NCBI GenBank assembly: GCA_902561765.1
Contig: CACEQR010000004.1
Span: forward strand, 49,691-113,690
DNA length: 64,000 nt
Direction: 5' to 3'
Source: an uncultured Pelagibacteraceae bacterium
Lineage (GTDB): Bacteria; Pseudomonadota; Alphaproteobacteria; Pelagibacterales; Pelagibacteraceae
Part shown: positions 1 through 8,018 of the stretch, piece by piece
Layout of the letters: the number at the start of each line of letters is the position of its first letter
Position numbering within the stretch: position 1 is the first letter of the stretch
Notes under the pieces: model-generated
The model's input: only the letters and a program-made list of their open reading frames with translations
What the model was told of the DNA's origin: nothing
The model's database searches: none
Made by a program: the position numbers and the translations under genes

Positions 1-678
1 TGATTTAGACTGAAATACATCTGATATGGCATCTGTTGGACACGTGTGTGCACATGCACCACAAGATACACAAGACGAGTCCCCAAACAACATATCATTA
101 TCTGTTGTTATTTTAGACTCAAATCCTCTTCCACTCATTGTAAGAACAAAAGATCCTTGAATTTCATCGCATGCCCTAACACATCTTCCACAATTAATAC
201 AATTATCTAAGTTCATTCTCATATAATCATGAGAAGTATCTTTAGGAATTCCTTTGTGTTGTTTTGGATTATTATATCTATGATCGTTTATGCCTAAGTC
301 ATTAGCTACATCTTGTAATTCACAGTTTTTATCAACCTCACATGTATCACACTCCATTGGATGATCTGTTAAAACTAATTCAACAATATTTTTTCTAAGA
401 TCTTTTAAGGCATCATTGTTTGTGAATATATGTTGATTTTCTCCCACTGGTGTATGGCATGATGCTACTACTTTTGTAGGACCATCTTTTTCTAATGCAA
501 CTTCAACAGAACAAACCCTGCATGCCCCATAAGGAGCTAAATTAGGATCATCACACAAAGTTGGAACTTTTTTTTCTCCCAAATAACTTTTAACAAATTT
601 TAAAATTGAGGAATGTTTTGGACCTATTTCATATGGTTTTCCATCAATATATGCTATTTTTCTTTTTTCAGAACTCAT
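1..678 (-). CDS. fdsA: NAD-dependent formate dehydrogenase, alpha (molybdopterin) subunit, N-terminal part
   Basis: The reading frame opens with ATG at 678 and stays open for 226 codons to the window edge, so the 3' part is missing. It encodes the N-terminal electron-transfer module of FdsA. A NuoG-type 2Fe-2S ferredoxin comes first (TLCDD, then YGACRVC and a later Cys). Next is a His-Cys domain (HPMECDTCEVDKNC), followed by a double 4Fe-4S ferredoxin (CINCGRCVRAC and CVSCGACAHTC). The molybdopterin catalytic domain should follow outside the window. The subunit oxidises formate to CO2 and passes electrons to FdsB and NAD+. It starts one base after the fdsB stop, so the two are co-transcribed. 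FdsA is preferred over NuoG because fdhD and moco genes are adjacent. Confidence 0.93.
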   Translation of the reverse strand, partial: MSSEKRKIAYIDGKPYEIGPKHSSILKFVKSYLGEKKVPTLCDDPNLAPYGACRVCSVEVALEKDGPTKVVASCHTPVGENQHIFTNNDALKDLRKNIVELVLTDHPMECDTCEVDKNCELQDVANDLGINDHRYNNPKQHKGIPKDTSHDYMRMNLDNCINCGRCVRACDEIQGSFVLTMSGRGFESKITTDNDMLFGDSSCVSCGACAHTCPTDAISDVFQSKS

Positions 679-679
679 T

Positions 680-2338
680 TTAATTTTCTTTTACTATATC
701 ATCTTTCACTTCGTCACCAAAATATTTCAGTATATTCATTATTGGCGTTGGAATGGCTCCACAAAGTGCACATAAGCAACCTTTTTTCATTGTGATGAGC
801 AGATCATTTAATAATTTGAGAGGTATTTTGGCACTTTTATTTTTAACTTGATCAAACATTTCTTTTCCTCTGTAAGATCCAAGTCTCCCTGGAAAACATT
901 TACCGCACGATTCCTCTGCTGAAAATTCAAATAAATGATGAATATAATCGATCATATTAAAGTTACTTGGAATACTCACTACACTCGCATGACCTAACAT
1001 AAATCCAGCTTTTGTAAATTCTTGGAAGTCTAAATTTAAGTTTTCAATTTCTTGAGTTGGAACCACTCCCCCTAAAGGACCTCCAATTTGAAAAGCCTTT
1101 ACAGGCTTGTTAAGACCTCCTCCAATATCATAAAATATTTTTTTCATTGGAGTGCACATATCAATTTCATAAACACCGGGATTGTTAAAAAAACTATCTA
1201 AACAAACTAATTTAGTTCCTGCTGATTTTTTATTTCCAATTGAGGAGAATTTTTCAGCTCCGTTCAATAAAATTCCAGCTGCTGCCGCAAGTGTTTCAAC
1301 GTTATTTACTACAGTTGGTTTTTTGTATAAGCCTTCAGTAACAGGAAAGGGTGGTCTTACATCTACTTCAGCTCTTCTCCCTTCTATAGATGCAATCAAA
1401 GCAGTTTCTTCACCACAAATATATGCACCTTGACCTATGCAAATATTTAAATCAAAGCAAAAATCTGTTCCCAAAATTTTTTCTCCCAAAAGACCAGCCT
1501 CTTTTAATGCATTAATGCTGGCATTTAAGGCTTCAATTGATTTTGGATATTCTCCTCTAATATACAGAACACCTTCATTTCCACCAATTACATATCCACA
1601 AATTACCATCCCAAAAATTACTTTAAGAGGTTGATCTTCAAGTAGATATCTATCTGAGAATGCACCAGAGTCCCCTTCATCTGCATTACATATAACATAT
1701 TTTTTCTCTGACTTTGCTTTACTACAAAAATCCCATTTCATACCAGTTGGAAAGCCTGCGCCACCTCTACCGGTTAGATTTGATAACAATAAGGATTTAA
1801 TTATTTCTTCTTTGTCTTTTTTAAGAAATTTTCCCAAATGATCTTTAAATTTATTTAGATCAGATAATTTATCATCCATTAAAAAACTTGTTGTTGCATA
1901 ACTTTTAGAAACAAACTTATCTTGGATAATAGATTTCCCTTTAATTATGTCGTCGATTTTATTTATATCATTCCCTGCATAATTTTCTCCATCATAATGA
2001 AACGCATTATTTTCGTAACAGTACCCCAAACAAAACATTTCGCCGACTTTATCCGAACCTAATTTATCTTGTAATTTTTTTTTTAAAGGCTCTTGAGTTC
2101 CTGCACACATACAAGCGCTGCCATTACAAACAAAGGCTTTTTTTTCTCTATGAGATGGACGTAAAAATTCATAAAAACTCTCAGCTCCATGAATTGTTGA
2201 TACACCCAATTTATATTCATTAGCTATTTCTTTCATGCCAGCTGAGTCTTTTGATTTTAAAGATCTTTCCGAAATTTTATGAAAAAGATTATTTTTCAAC
2301 CCAATTCTGCCAGATAAATTACTTATATTTTTTGACAT
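680..2338 (-). CDS. fdsB: NAD-dependent formate dehydrogenase beta subunit (NuoE/NuoF-type fusion)
   Basis: This is the NADH- and FMN-binding diaphorase subunit that hands formate-derived electrons to NAD+. Residues 1-125 resemble NuoE/FdsG: a helical start, then a thioredoxin-like 2Fe-2S domain with C71, C76, C103 and C107. From about residue 150 the protein is NuoF-like, with RGGAGFPTGMKW at 191-202 and GAYICGEETALI for NADH/FMN. A 4Fe-4S site follows near ESCGKCFPGR (C478, C481) and C521/C523/C526. The third cysteine of the usual CxxCxxC is Gly484 here. At 552 aa it is longer than a plain FdsB, consistent with an FdsG-FdsB fusion. It lies between fdhD (9-base gap) and fdsA. Confidence 0.93.
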   Translation of the reverse strand: MSKNISNLSGRIGLKNNLFHKISERSLKSKDSAGMKEIANEYKLGVSTIHGAESFYEFLRPSHREKKAFVCNGSACMCAGTQEPLKKKLQDKLGSDKVGEMFCLGYCYENNAFHYDGENYAGNDINKIDDIIKGKSIIQDKFVSKSYATTSFLMDDKLSDLNKFKDHLGKFLKKDKEEIIKSLLLSNLTGRGGAGFPTGMKWDFCSKAKSEKKYVICNADEGDSGAFSDRYLLEDQPLKVIFGMVICGYVIGGNEGVLYIRGEYPKSIEALNASINALKEAGLLGEKILGTDFCFDLNICIGQGAYICGEETALIASIEGRRAEVDVRPPFPVTEGLYKKPTVVNNVETLAAAAGILLNGAEKFSSIGNKKSAGTKLVCLDSFFNNPGVYEIDMCTPMKKIFYDIGGGLNKPVKAFQIGGPLGGVVPTQEIENLNLDFQEFTKAGFMLGHASVVSIPSNFNMIDYIHHLFEFSAEESCGKCFPGRLGSYRGKEMFDQVKNKSAKIPLKLLNDLLITMKKGCLCALCGAIPTPIMNILKYFGDEVKDDIVKEN

Positions 2339-2347
2339 ATTAATATT

Positions 2348-3184
2348 TTAAATTATTACTCTATTTTCGTTACAGTAAATGTTAAAACTGTCGCTCTTTG
2401 CAAAGCCTACAAGTGTCATATCAAACCTTTTAGCTAGATCAATAGCTAAACTTGTAGGTGCTCCTACTCCAACCATAATACCTATGTCTGACATTAATGC
2501 TTTCTGAACTAGTTCGAAGTTTAATCTGCCTGAGCAAGCAATAAATTGAGAATTATTATCAATTAATTTGTTATAATGAGAAAATCCTATAAGCTTGTCT
2601 AGTGCATTGTGTCTGCCAACATCTTCCTTTAATGCAATAGTATTTCCAGAAATATCTATCAGAGCACTGGCATGTATTCCTCCTGTTTTAGCAAATTCAG
2701 ACTGCATATTTCTTAATGATTCTGGAGACTTAACAATGATTTCCTTTTTAAGTTTGGGAAAATTTAAATCTAATTTTTCATTTTTAATTATTTTGATTGC
2801 ATCTAAAGAAGTTTTACCACAAACACCACAAGAAGAATTAGTAACAAAATTTCTTTTTAGTTTTCCAATTTCTAAATTTTTTGTATCATCTATGGTAGCC
2901 TCAATTATATTTTTTAAATTATAGTCACCAACAGGATCTCCTATTTGTTCTATTGAAGTTATTTTATTTACATTTTCAATAATTTTTTCATTTAACAAAA
3001 AACCTCTAATTAAATCTTCATCACTTCCTGGAGTTCTCATGGTAATAGATATATTTTGAGATACCCATTCATTATCTTTTTTAAATTTAAGCCTCATTTC
3101 TAATGGCTCCTCAACCGATACAGGATCCTTGATTTTTTCAATTTCTGAATTTTTAATTTTTGAAATTATATATTTTATATCCAT
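2348..3184 (-). CDS. fdhD: Formate dehydrogenase accessory sulfurtransferase FdhD
   Basis: FdhD moves sulfur, supplied by a cysteine desulfurase, onto the molybdenum cofactor of formate dehydrogenase, which is needed for activity. The diagnostic family motif NSSCGVCGK is at 116-124, with the mobile-loop cysteines C119 and C122. The C-terminal half has DVGRHNALDKLIG and ACSGRLNFELVQKA, both typical of FdhD. The length of 278 aa is normal. It ends 9 bases before fdsB and begins 1 base after the HPP gene stop, so it belongs to the same minus-strand unit as the enzyme it matures. Confidence 0.95.
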   Translation of the reverse strand: MDIKYIISKIKNSEIEKIKDPVSVEEPLEMRLKFKKDNEWVSQNISITMRTPGSDEDLIRGFLLNEKIIENVNKITSIEQIGDPVGDYNLKNIIEATIDDTKNLEIGKLKRNFVTNSSCGVCGKTSLDAIKIIKNEKLDLNFPKLKKEIIVKSPESLRNMQSEFAKTGGIHASALIDISGNTIALKEDVGRHNALDKLIGFSHYNKLIDNNSQFIACSGRLNFELVQKALMSDIGIMVGVGAPTSLAIDLAKRFDMTLVGFAKSDSFNIYCNENRVII

Positions 3185-3649
3185 TTATAGAGGATATTTC
3201 TTTTTTAAAATTAGTCGATTTAAAATTATACCAAAGACCAAAATTATTATTGATCCTAAAATAACAGGATTAATTAAATAATCCAACGAAACACTACCAA
3301 TTATAACTATTATTGGGTTTCCACCCGCTGGTGGGTGAGTAACATTTAAAGCAATCATTAAAGTAACACCAATACCTACTGCTAAAGGAATAATTACAAA
3401 GATAGGCAATGGTAAAAAATATAAAAATATAACTCCTACACAAGATGTTAAAAGGTGACCAAAAAAAATATTTTTTGGTTGTGCAAATGGACTTTCTGGA
3501 TATCCATATAAAAGAACCATTGAAGATCCGAATGAGGCAATAATAAAAACACCAAGTTCTGTTTTATATGTAAGCAAAGTTAAAATACCTATGGTAAAAG
3601 TCGAAAAAAGACCTGCAATGATAGCTCTAACTAAATTTTCTTTTGTCAT
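3185..3649 (-). CDS. HPP family membrane protein
   Basis: A 154-aa integral membrane protein with about four hydrophobic helices. The family signature HPPAGGNP lies near residues 104-111, in the loop before the last helices. HPP-family proteins have been linked to anion transport, including nitrite transport in plant and cyanobacterial members. The substrate here is not known. Because it sits between fdhD and the Fe-S scaffold gene in the formate dehydrogenase cluster, movement of formate or another small anion is a reasonable guess, but only from context. The junctions to both neighbours are immediate, so co-transcription is likely. Confidence 0.85.
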   Translation of the reverse strand: MTKENLVRAIIAGLFSTFTIGILTLLTYKTELGVFIIASFGSSMVLLYGYPESPFAQPKNIFFGHLLTSCVGVIFLYFLPLPIFVIIPLAVGIGVTLMIALNVTHPPAGGNPIIVIIGSVSLDYLINPVILGSIIILVFGIILNRLILKKKYPL

Positions 3650-4048
3650 TTAAGATTTTAATGTTTTTGATAAAGTTTTAAAGGGCAATAAGATACATTC
3701 TTTTCTTGATATATTTTTTTTATTAAAGAGTATTTTTAATTCTTTCCACTCTTTAGAAAATTTAAGTTCTGAAGTTTTTGAAAATTTTTCAACTAAATTA
3801 ATAAGTTCATTAATTTTGTCTAAAGATTTATTTGTAGATATTCTAGATAGAGTGCTAGCAGAAGCTTGGCAATAAATACACGATTTACACTCATAACCAA
3901 ATTTAATTATTTGATCATTTACAATTTTGATGGTAATTTGCATCTCATCTCCACAAGGCATACTTTTCAGTTTTGATTTATGGGTATAATTATTGAAAAT
4001 TTTGTGATTTTCCGTATTAGACGCTATTTTTAAAATTTTTAAATCCAT
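3650..4048 (-). CDS. SufU/NifU-like iron-sulfur cluster scaffold protein
   Basis: The 132-aa product resembles the NifU N-terminal/IscU/SufU scaffold family. MPCGDEM places the first ligand at C32. The segment KSCIYCQASASTLS matches the SufU motif around the second cysteine (C57), with extra cysteines at C54 and C60. RKECILLPF supplies the third, C118. It is the first gene of the minus-strand fds-fdhD unit, divergent from mobA with a 44-base gap. It probably helps assemble the many Fe-S clusters of the formate dehydrogenase, which is inference from position. The family is clear from the three spaced cysteines, although overall conservation is modest. Confidence 0.78.
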   Translation of the reverse strand: MDLKILKIASNTENHKIFNNYTHKSKLKSMPCGDEMQITIKIVNDQIIKFGYECKSCIYCQASASTLSRISTNKSLDKINELINLVEKFSKTSELKFSKEWKELKILFNKKNISRKECILLPFKTLSKTLKS

Positions 4049-4092
4049 TTATTGATCTTTATTTGAAAGATATATGACTTATATTTAATTTA

Positions 4093-4698
4093 ATGAGTGA
4101 AAACAATATTTTAGCAGTCATTTTAGCTGGCGGGAGATCAAAAAGATTTGGAGATGATAAAACATATGCAAAACTAGGAAATAAAAGATTAATTGATCAC
4201 TCAATAGCAAAGTTAAAAAAAGCTTATTCTGAAATCTTGGTTATATCAAACAATGAAAATATAAATCTTCAACAAAAAAATGTTTTTTTAACACAAGATA
4301 TAGTCAAAGGACATCTTGGACCATTAGCCGGAGTAGTAACGGCAATGGAATGGATTAATCAAAATAAAAAAAAATATAGTTGGGTTGCAACATATCCTTG
4401 TGATACACCTTTTTTTGATGAAAGTATTATAAAACTAATTAAAGATTGCCCAAATAAATACTATCAAAAATTGTTTTTTCTAAAAAATCAAAACAAAAGA
4501 CACAATATTTTTGGTTTATGGTCTATCGAATTAAAAGAGATTTTGATGAAAGATATAAAAAATGGTCATAGAAAAGTAGAGGAGTGGGCAAATAAAATGG
4601 ATTGCAAGATTATTGAGGTGGAAACTCAAAATGAATATAACTTTCTTAACATTAATACAAAAGAAGACTTAGAAGAGGCAGAAAAAAAAATAAAATGA
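4093..4698 (+). CDS. mobA: Molybdenum cofactor guanylyltransferase MobA
   Basis: MobA attaches GMP from GTP to molybdopterin to make the guanine dinucleotide form of the cofactor. Residues 11-23 (LAGGRSKRFGDDK) form the nucleotidyltransferase GTP-binding signature. GPLAGVVTAM and YPCDTPFF (the metal-binding Asp region) follow as in MobA. At 201 aa the length is usual. It overlaps moeA by four bases (ATGA), which suggests translational coupling. It lies divergently from the formate dehydrogenase genes, whose product is the likely consumer of the cofactor. Confidence 0.94.
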   Translation: MSENNILAVILAGGRSKRFGDDKTYAKLGNKRLIDHSIAKLKKAYSEILVISNNENINLQQKNVFLTQDIVKGHLGPLAGVVTAMEWINQNKKKYSWVATYPCDTPFFDESIIKLIKDCPNKYYQKLFFLKNQNKRHNIFGLWSIELKEILMKDIKNGHRKVEEWANKMDCKIIEVETQNEYNFLNINTKEDLEEAEKKIK

Positions 4699-5948
4699 AA
4701 TCTTACAATTCAGCTTTAGGCAAATTAAATAAAAATAATTTATTTATAAAAAATGAGCTTATATCAATAAAAGAGACTTTGAATCGCATCTCAGCATCAG
4801 ATGTTTTTTCTAAAAATAATTATCCCTCATCTGATAATACAGCTTTTGATGGTTATGCAGTAAATTCAAAAGAAACAATCTCATTAAATAATAAAAAATA
4901 CAAAAAGTTTAAAATAATTAAAACTTTAGCTGCTGGAGACAACCCAAAAATAAAAAGAATACCCAAGAATTCATGTATTGAGGTAATGACCGGTGCAATA
5001 ATTAAAAAACCATTTGATACAGTTATTCCCATAGAAAAAATTAAATTTTATCCTGATAAAAAAAAACCAAAATATATTGTTTTAAATCAAAAAATAACAA
5101 AAAATGAATTTATAAGAAAAGTAGGCTCAGATTTTAGACAAGGTGATAAAATAATTAGTAAAGGTCAATACATAAACTCTTCTCATATTTTAGCACTTAA
5201 AACACTTGGTATAGAAAAAATAAAAGTAAAAAAAAAATTGAATATTGTCTTTTATCCAACTGGTGATGAGCTTTCAGATAAAAAAAAAATTCCCTTTTGG
5301 AAAATTAAAAATTCAAACACAAGTTATTTAAATTCTTACATTAAAAATCTACCTATAAACTTGGAAATAAAAAAAATTGTAAGAGATAAACAAACTGCTT
5401 TTTTTAAAAAAGAAATACAAAAAAAAATTAATTCTAATGCAGATATTATAATTACCTCAGGCGCTATCTCTGCAGGAAAATTTGATTTTATTCCAAATAT
5501 AATTAAACAATTCAAACCAAAAGATATTTTTAAGGGTGTTTCAATAAGACCGGGAAAACCAATAATGTTTGCTAAGTTTATTAACAATAAATGCTTTTTT
5601 GGATTGCCAGGCAATCCTATTTCCACGGCGGCATGCTTTAGATTTTTTGTAATGCCCTTTATTTTTAAATCTTTAAATATTTCACCGGAAAAACCAATTT
5701 TAGCAAAATTAAAAGGTAATTTTTCAAAAAAAAGAAAGTTTACTAGATTTATTAAAGGTAGATTATCATTTTCAAAAAAAGGAAATGTTGAATTTAAAAT
5801 ATTAAAAGGCCAAGAATCTTATAAAATAAAACCTTTTGCTAAATCAAATTCTTGGGGTGTTTTTAAAAATGGTAAAGCTAAATTTAAAAAAGGTGAATAC
5901 ATTGCATGCTACTCATCCTCAGGAATTAATGAATTTTTGATTAATTAA
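4695..5948 (+). CDS. moeA: Molybdopterin molybdenumtransferase MoeA
   Basis: MoeA inserts molybdate into adenylated molybdopterin, the last common step of molybdenum cofactor synthesis. The motif PSSDNTAFDGYAV at 44-56 corresponds to the conserved PxxDNSAMDGYA. Later come EVMTGA, the MogA-like signature SGAISAGKFDFI, and GLPGNPIST, which is diagnostic of MoeA. The length of 417 aa is standard and the protein is very lysine-rich, as others here are. It begins inside the mobA stop codon, so the two genes form a small moco operon. Confidence 0.95.
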   Translation: MKSYNSALGKLNKNNLFIKNELISIKETLNRISASDVFSKNNYPSSDNTAFDGYAVNSKETISLNNKKYKKFKIIKTLAAGDNPKIKRIPKNSCIEVMTGAIIKKPFDTVIPIEKIKFYPDKKKPKYIVLNQKITKNEFIRKVGSDFRQGDKIISKGQYINSSHILALKTLGIEKIKVKKKLNIVFYPTGDELSDKKKIPFWKIKNSNTSYLNSYIKNLPINLEIKKIVRDKQTAFFKKEIQKKINSNADIIITSGAISAGKFDFIPNIIKQFKPKDIFKGVSIRPGKPIMFAKFINNKCFFGLPGNPISTAACFRFFVMPFIFKSLNISPEKPILAKLKGNFSKKRKFTRFIKGRLSFSKKGNVEFKILKGQESYKIKPFAKSNSWGVFKNGKAKFKKGEYIACYSSSGINEFLIN

Positions 5949-5993
5949 ATATATTTTCTTGTTTCATAATTAAAAAAATAATAAAAAGCAAAA

Positions 5994-6899
5994 ATGCTAA
6001 ACTTCAGAAATCCTAAGGTTGCTATACCAATTGTGTTAATAGCTGGTATATTTTGGTCATTCGGACCATATGTTGTAAGACACATAGATCAACCTGAAAC
6101 AGTTCCTTGGCAATATTTATTTACTCGAGGATTAGTTATTTTTCTCCTTTTAAATATGTATCTATTTCTTGAAGAGGGTAAAGAATTTTATAAAAATTAT
6201 TTTAAAATAGGTATTTCAGGATTTATTGGTGGAATTGGTCTTGGTACCGCAATGATTGCATTCATTTGGTCAATTACAAATACAACAGCTGCTATTACTT
6301 TGCTTTGTCTTGCTGCAATGCCCTTTATAACCGCCTTGTTAGGTTTTTTATTTTTAAAGGAAAAAATTTCATTAACGGTATGGATTGCAATTATAATAGC
6401 AACTATAGGCATATGTATAATGGCATTTGACAATTCGGAAAAAAATACATTGCAAGGACTTATTTTTGGCCTTATTTCTGCATTGGGTTTTTCAATTTTC
6501 TCAGTTTCTCTAAGATGGAGAAAAGAAACTCCTAAATTTACAACAGTTGCATTTGCTGGATTTTTCTGTTTCATATTTTCTGCAGTAATTCTGATAAGTG
6601 ACGGTTCCAGTTTTTTATCTACTGGAAAGAATGAAGCTTTATTCGCAACCCATGGGACCTTAGTTTGTATGGGCCTGATTTTATATTCTATTGGTTCCAA
6701 AAATATACCAGCAGCTGAATTAACTTTGCTTTCTTTGACTGAAGTTATAGGTGGTATTTTTTGGGTATGGTTACCATGGTTAGGAATTAATGAAATTCCA
6801 TCGACAAATACTATAATTGGTGGATTTTTTATCTTTATGTCAATTTTCTATTATAGTTTAATAATGCAATCTAATAGAAGATTTATTGGCCTAAATTAA
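5994..6899 (+). CDS. DMT superfamily (EamA family) transporter
   Basis: A 301-aa membrane protein with about ten predicted helices arranged as two EamA repeats. The first repeat ends near AAMPFITALLGFLFLKEKIS and the second near LTLLSLTEVIGGIFWVWL, both typical EamA segments with a conserved Glu/Lys loop. Family members export or import small metabolites; the substrate cannot be read from sequence. The amidinotransferase starts one base after its stop, so the two are probably co-transcribed. A link to guanidino compounds or amino acids is possible but unproven. Confidence 0.87.
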   Translation: MLNFRNPKVAIPIVLIAGIFWSFGPYVVRHIDQPETVPWQYLFTRGLVIFLLLNMYLFLEEGKEFYKNYFKIGISGFIGGIGLGTAMIAFIWSITNTTAAITLLCLAAMPFITALLGFLFLKEKISLTVWIAIIIATIGICIMAFDNSEKNTLQGLIFGLISALGFSIFSVSLRWRKETPKFTTVAFAGFFCFIFSAVILISDGSSFLSTGKNEALFATHGTLVCMGLILYSIGSKNIPAAELTLLSLTEVIGGIFWVWLPWLGINEIPSTNTIIGGFFIFMSIFYYSLIMQSNRRFIGLN

Positions 6900-6900
6900 T

Positions 6901-8016
6901 ATGAGTGATGAAAAAATAATTGTTAATAGTTGGAATGAGTGGGATCCTTTAAAACATGTCATTGTAGGTAAGGCAGATGGTACATGCATTCCAGCCCCTG
7001 AACCTGCATTAGATGCAAAGGTTCCTGAAGATAGTGATATGAGGGGTCAATTTGGACCTCGTACCAAAGATACCGTTGATAAAGCAAATCAACTTTTGGA
7101 TGATTTCTCAGACATATTAAGAAAAAAAGGGATTAAAGTAGATAGACCGGATCCAATTGATTTCAATCAAAAAATATCTACGCCAGATTGGAAAGCTGAA
7201 ACGATGTTTGGATGCATGCCACCCAGAGATGTATTATTAACTGTTGGTAATGAAATTTTAGAGGCTACTATGAGTTATAGATGTAGATGGTTCGAATATC
7301 TTTGCTATAGACCCTTATTAAAGAAATATTATGATTCTGATCCTAACATGAGACATGAATCAGCACCTAAACCAAGATTAACAGATGCTGATTATCGAAA
7401 AGATTATCTATCAGATAAAATTGGTATTCAAAAAAGATTAGAATGGACAGAAAAAAAATATTTTGTAACTACTGAAGAGGAACCATTATTTGATGCTGCC
7501 GATGTTTTAAGATTTGGTAAGGATTTGGTTGTTCAACATGGTTTTACAACAAATTTAAAAGGAATTGATTGGTTAAAAAGACATTACAAGGAACATAGAG
7601 TCCATACCGTTAATTTTCCTGGCGACCCATATCCTATTCATATAGATGCAACTTTTACACCTATAAAAGAAGGTTTAATAATTAACAATCCTCAAAGGAG
7701 ACTACCTAAAGAACAAAGAAAATTATTTGAAGATAATGGATGGGAAATAGTTGATAGTGCTCAGCCAGCACATAATGAGCCTCCACCTTTATGTTACTCA
7801 TCAACTTGGTTATCAATGAATGTATTAGTTTTAGACTCTAAAACTGTATGTGTTGAAAAAAGTGAAGTATATCAAGCAGAACAACTTGATAAGTTAGGCA
7901 TGGAAGTTCTTCCTATTGAATTAAGAGATGCTTATGCATTTGGAGGTGGATTACACTGTTGCACGGCAGATGTATATCGAGAGGGTGAATTAAAAGACTA
8001 TTTTCCAAAACAATAA
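6901..8016 (+). CDS. Amidinotransferase (glycine amidinotransferase-like)
   Basis: The 371-aa protein belongs to the guanidino-group-modifying family close to L-arginine:glycine amidinotransferase (AGAT). It starts with VNSWNEWDPLKHVIVG. It carries DAADVLRFGKD, PIHIDATFTPI with the catalytic-site His/Asp, and a C-terminal GGGLHCCTADVYREG, where C353 (or C354) matches the AGAT nucleophile in GGGFHCWTCDVRR. AGAT moves an amidino group from arginine to an acceptor amine such as glycine. The acceptor here is not defined by sequence. Neighbours are a transporter upstream and a PLP enzyme that can release glycine from threonine 2 bases downstream. Confidence 0.88.
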   Translation: MSDEKIIVNSWNEWDPLKHVIVGKADGTCIPAPEPALDAKVPEDSDMRGQFGPRTKDTVDKANQLLDDFSDILRKKGIKVDRPDPIDFNQKISTPDWKAETMFGCMPPRDVLLTVGNEILEATMSYRCRWFEYLCYRPLLKKYYDSDPNMRHESAPKPRLTDADYRKDYLSDKIGIQKRLEWTEKKYFVTTEEEPLFDAADVLRFGKDLVVQHGFTTNLKGIDWLKRHYKEHRVHTVNFPGDPYPIHIDATFTPIKEGLIINNPQRRLPKEQRKLFEDNGWEIVDSAQPAHNEPPPLCYSSTWLSMNVLVLDSKTVCVEKSEVYQAEQLDKLGMEVLPIELRDAYAFGGGLHCCTADVYREGELKDYFPKQ

Positions 8017-8018
8017 TT

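Noticed and set aside
6197..6700. 167-codon open frame on the minus strand
   Set aside because: It lies fully inside the EamA transporter gene on the opposite strand and has no recognisable motif; it is a shadow frame.
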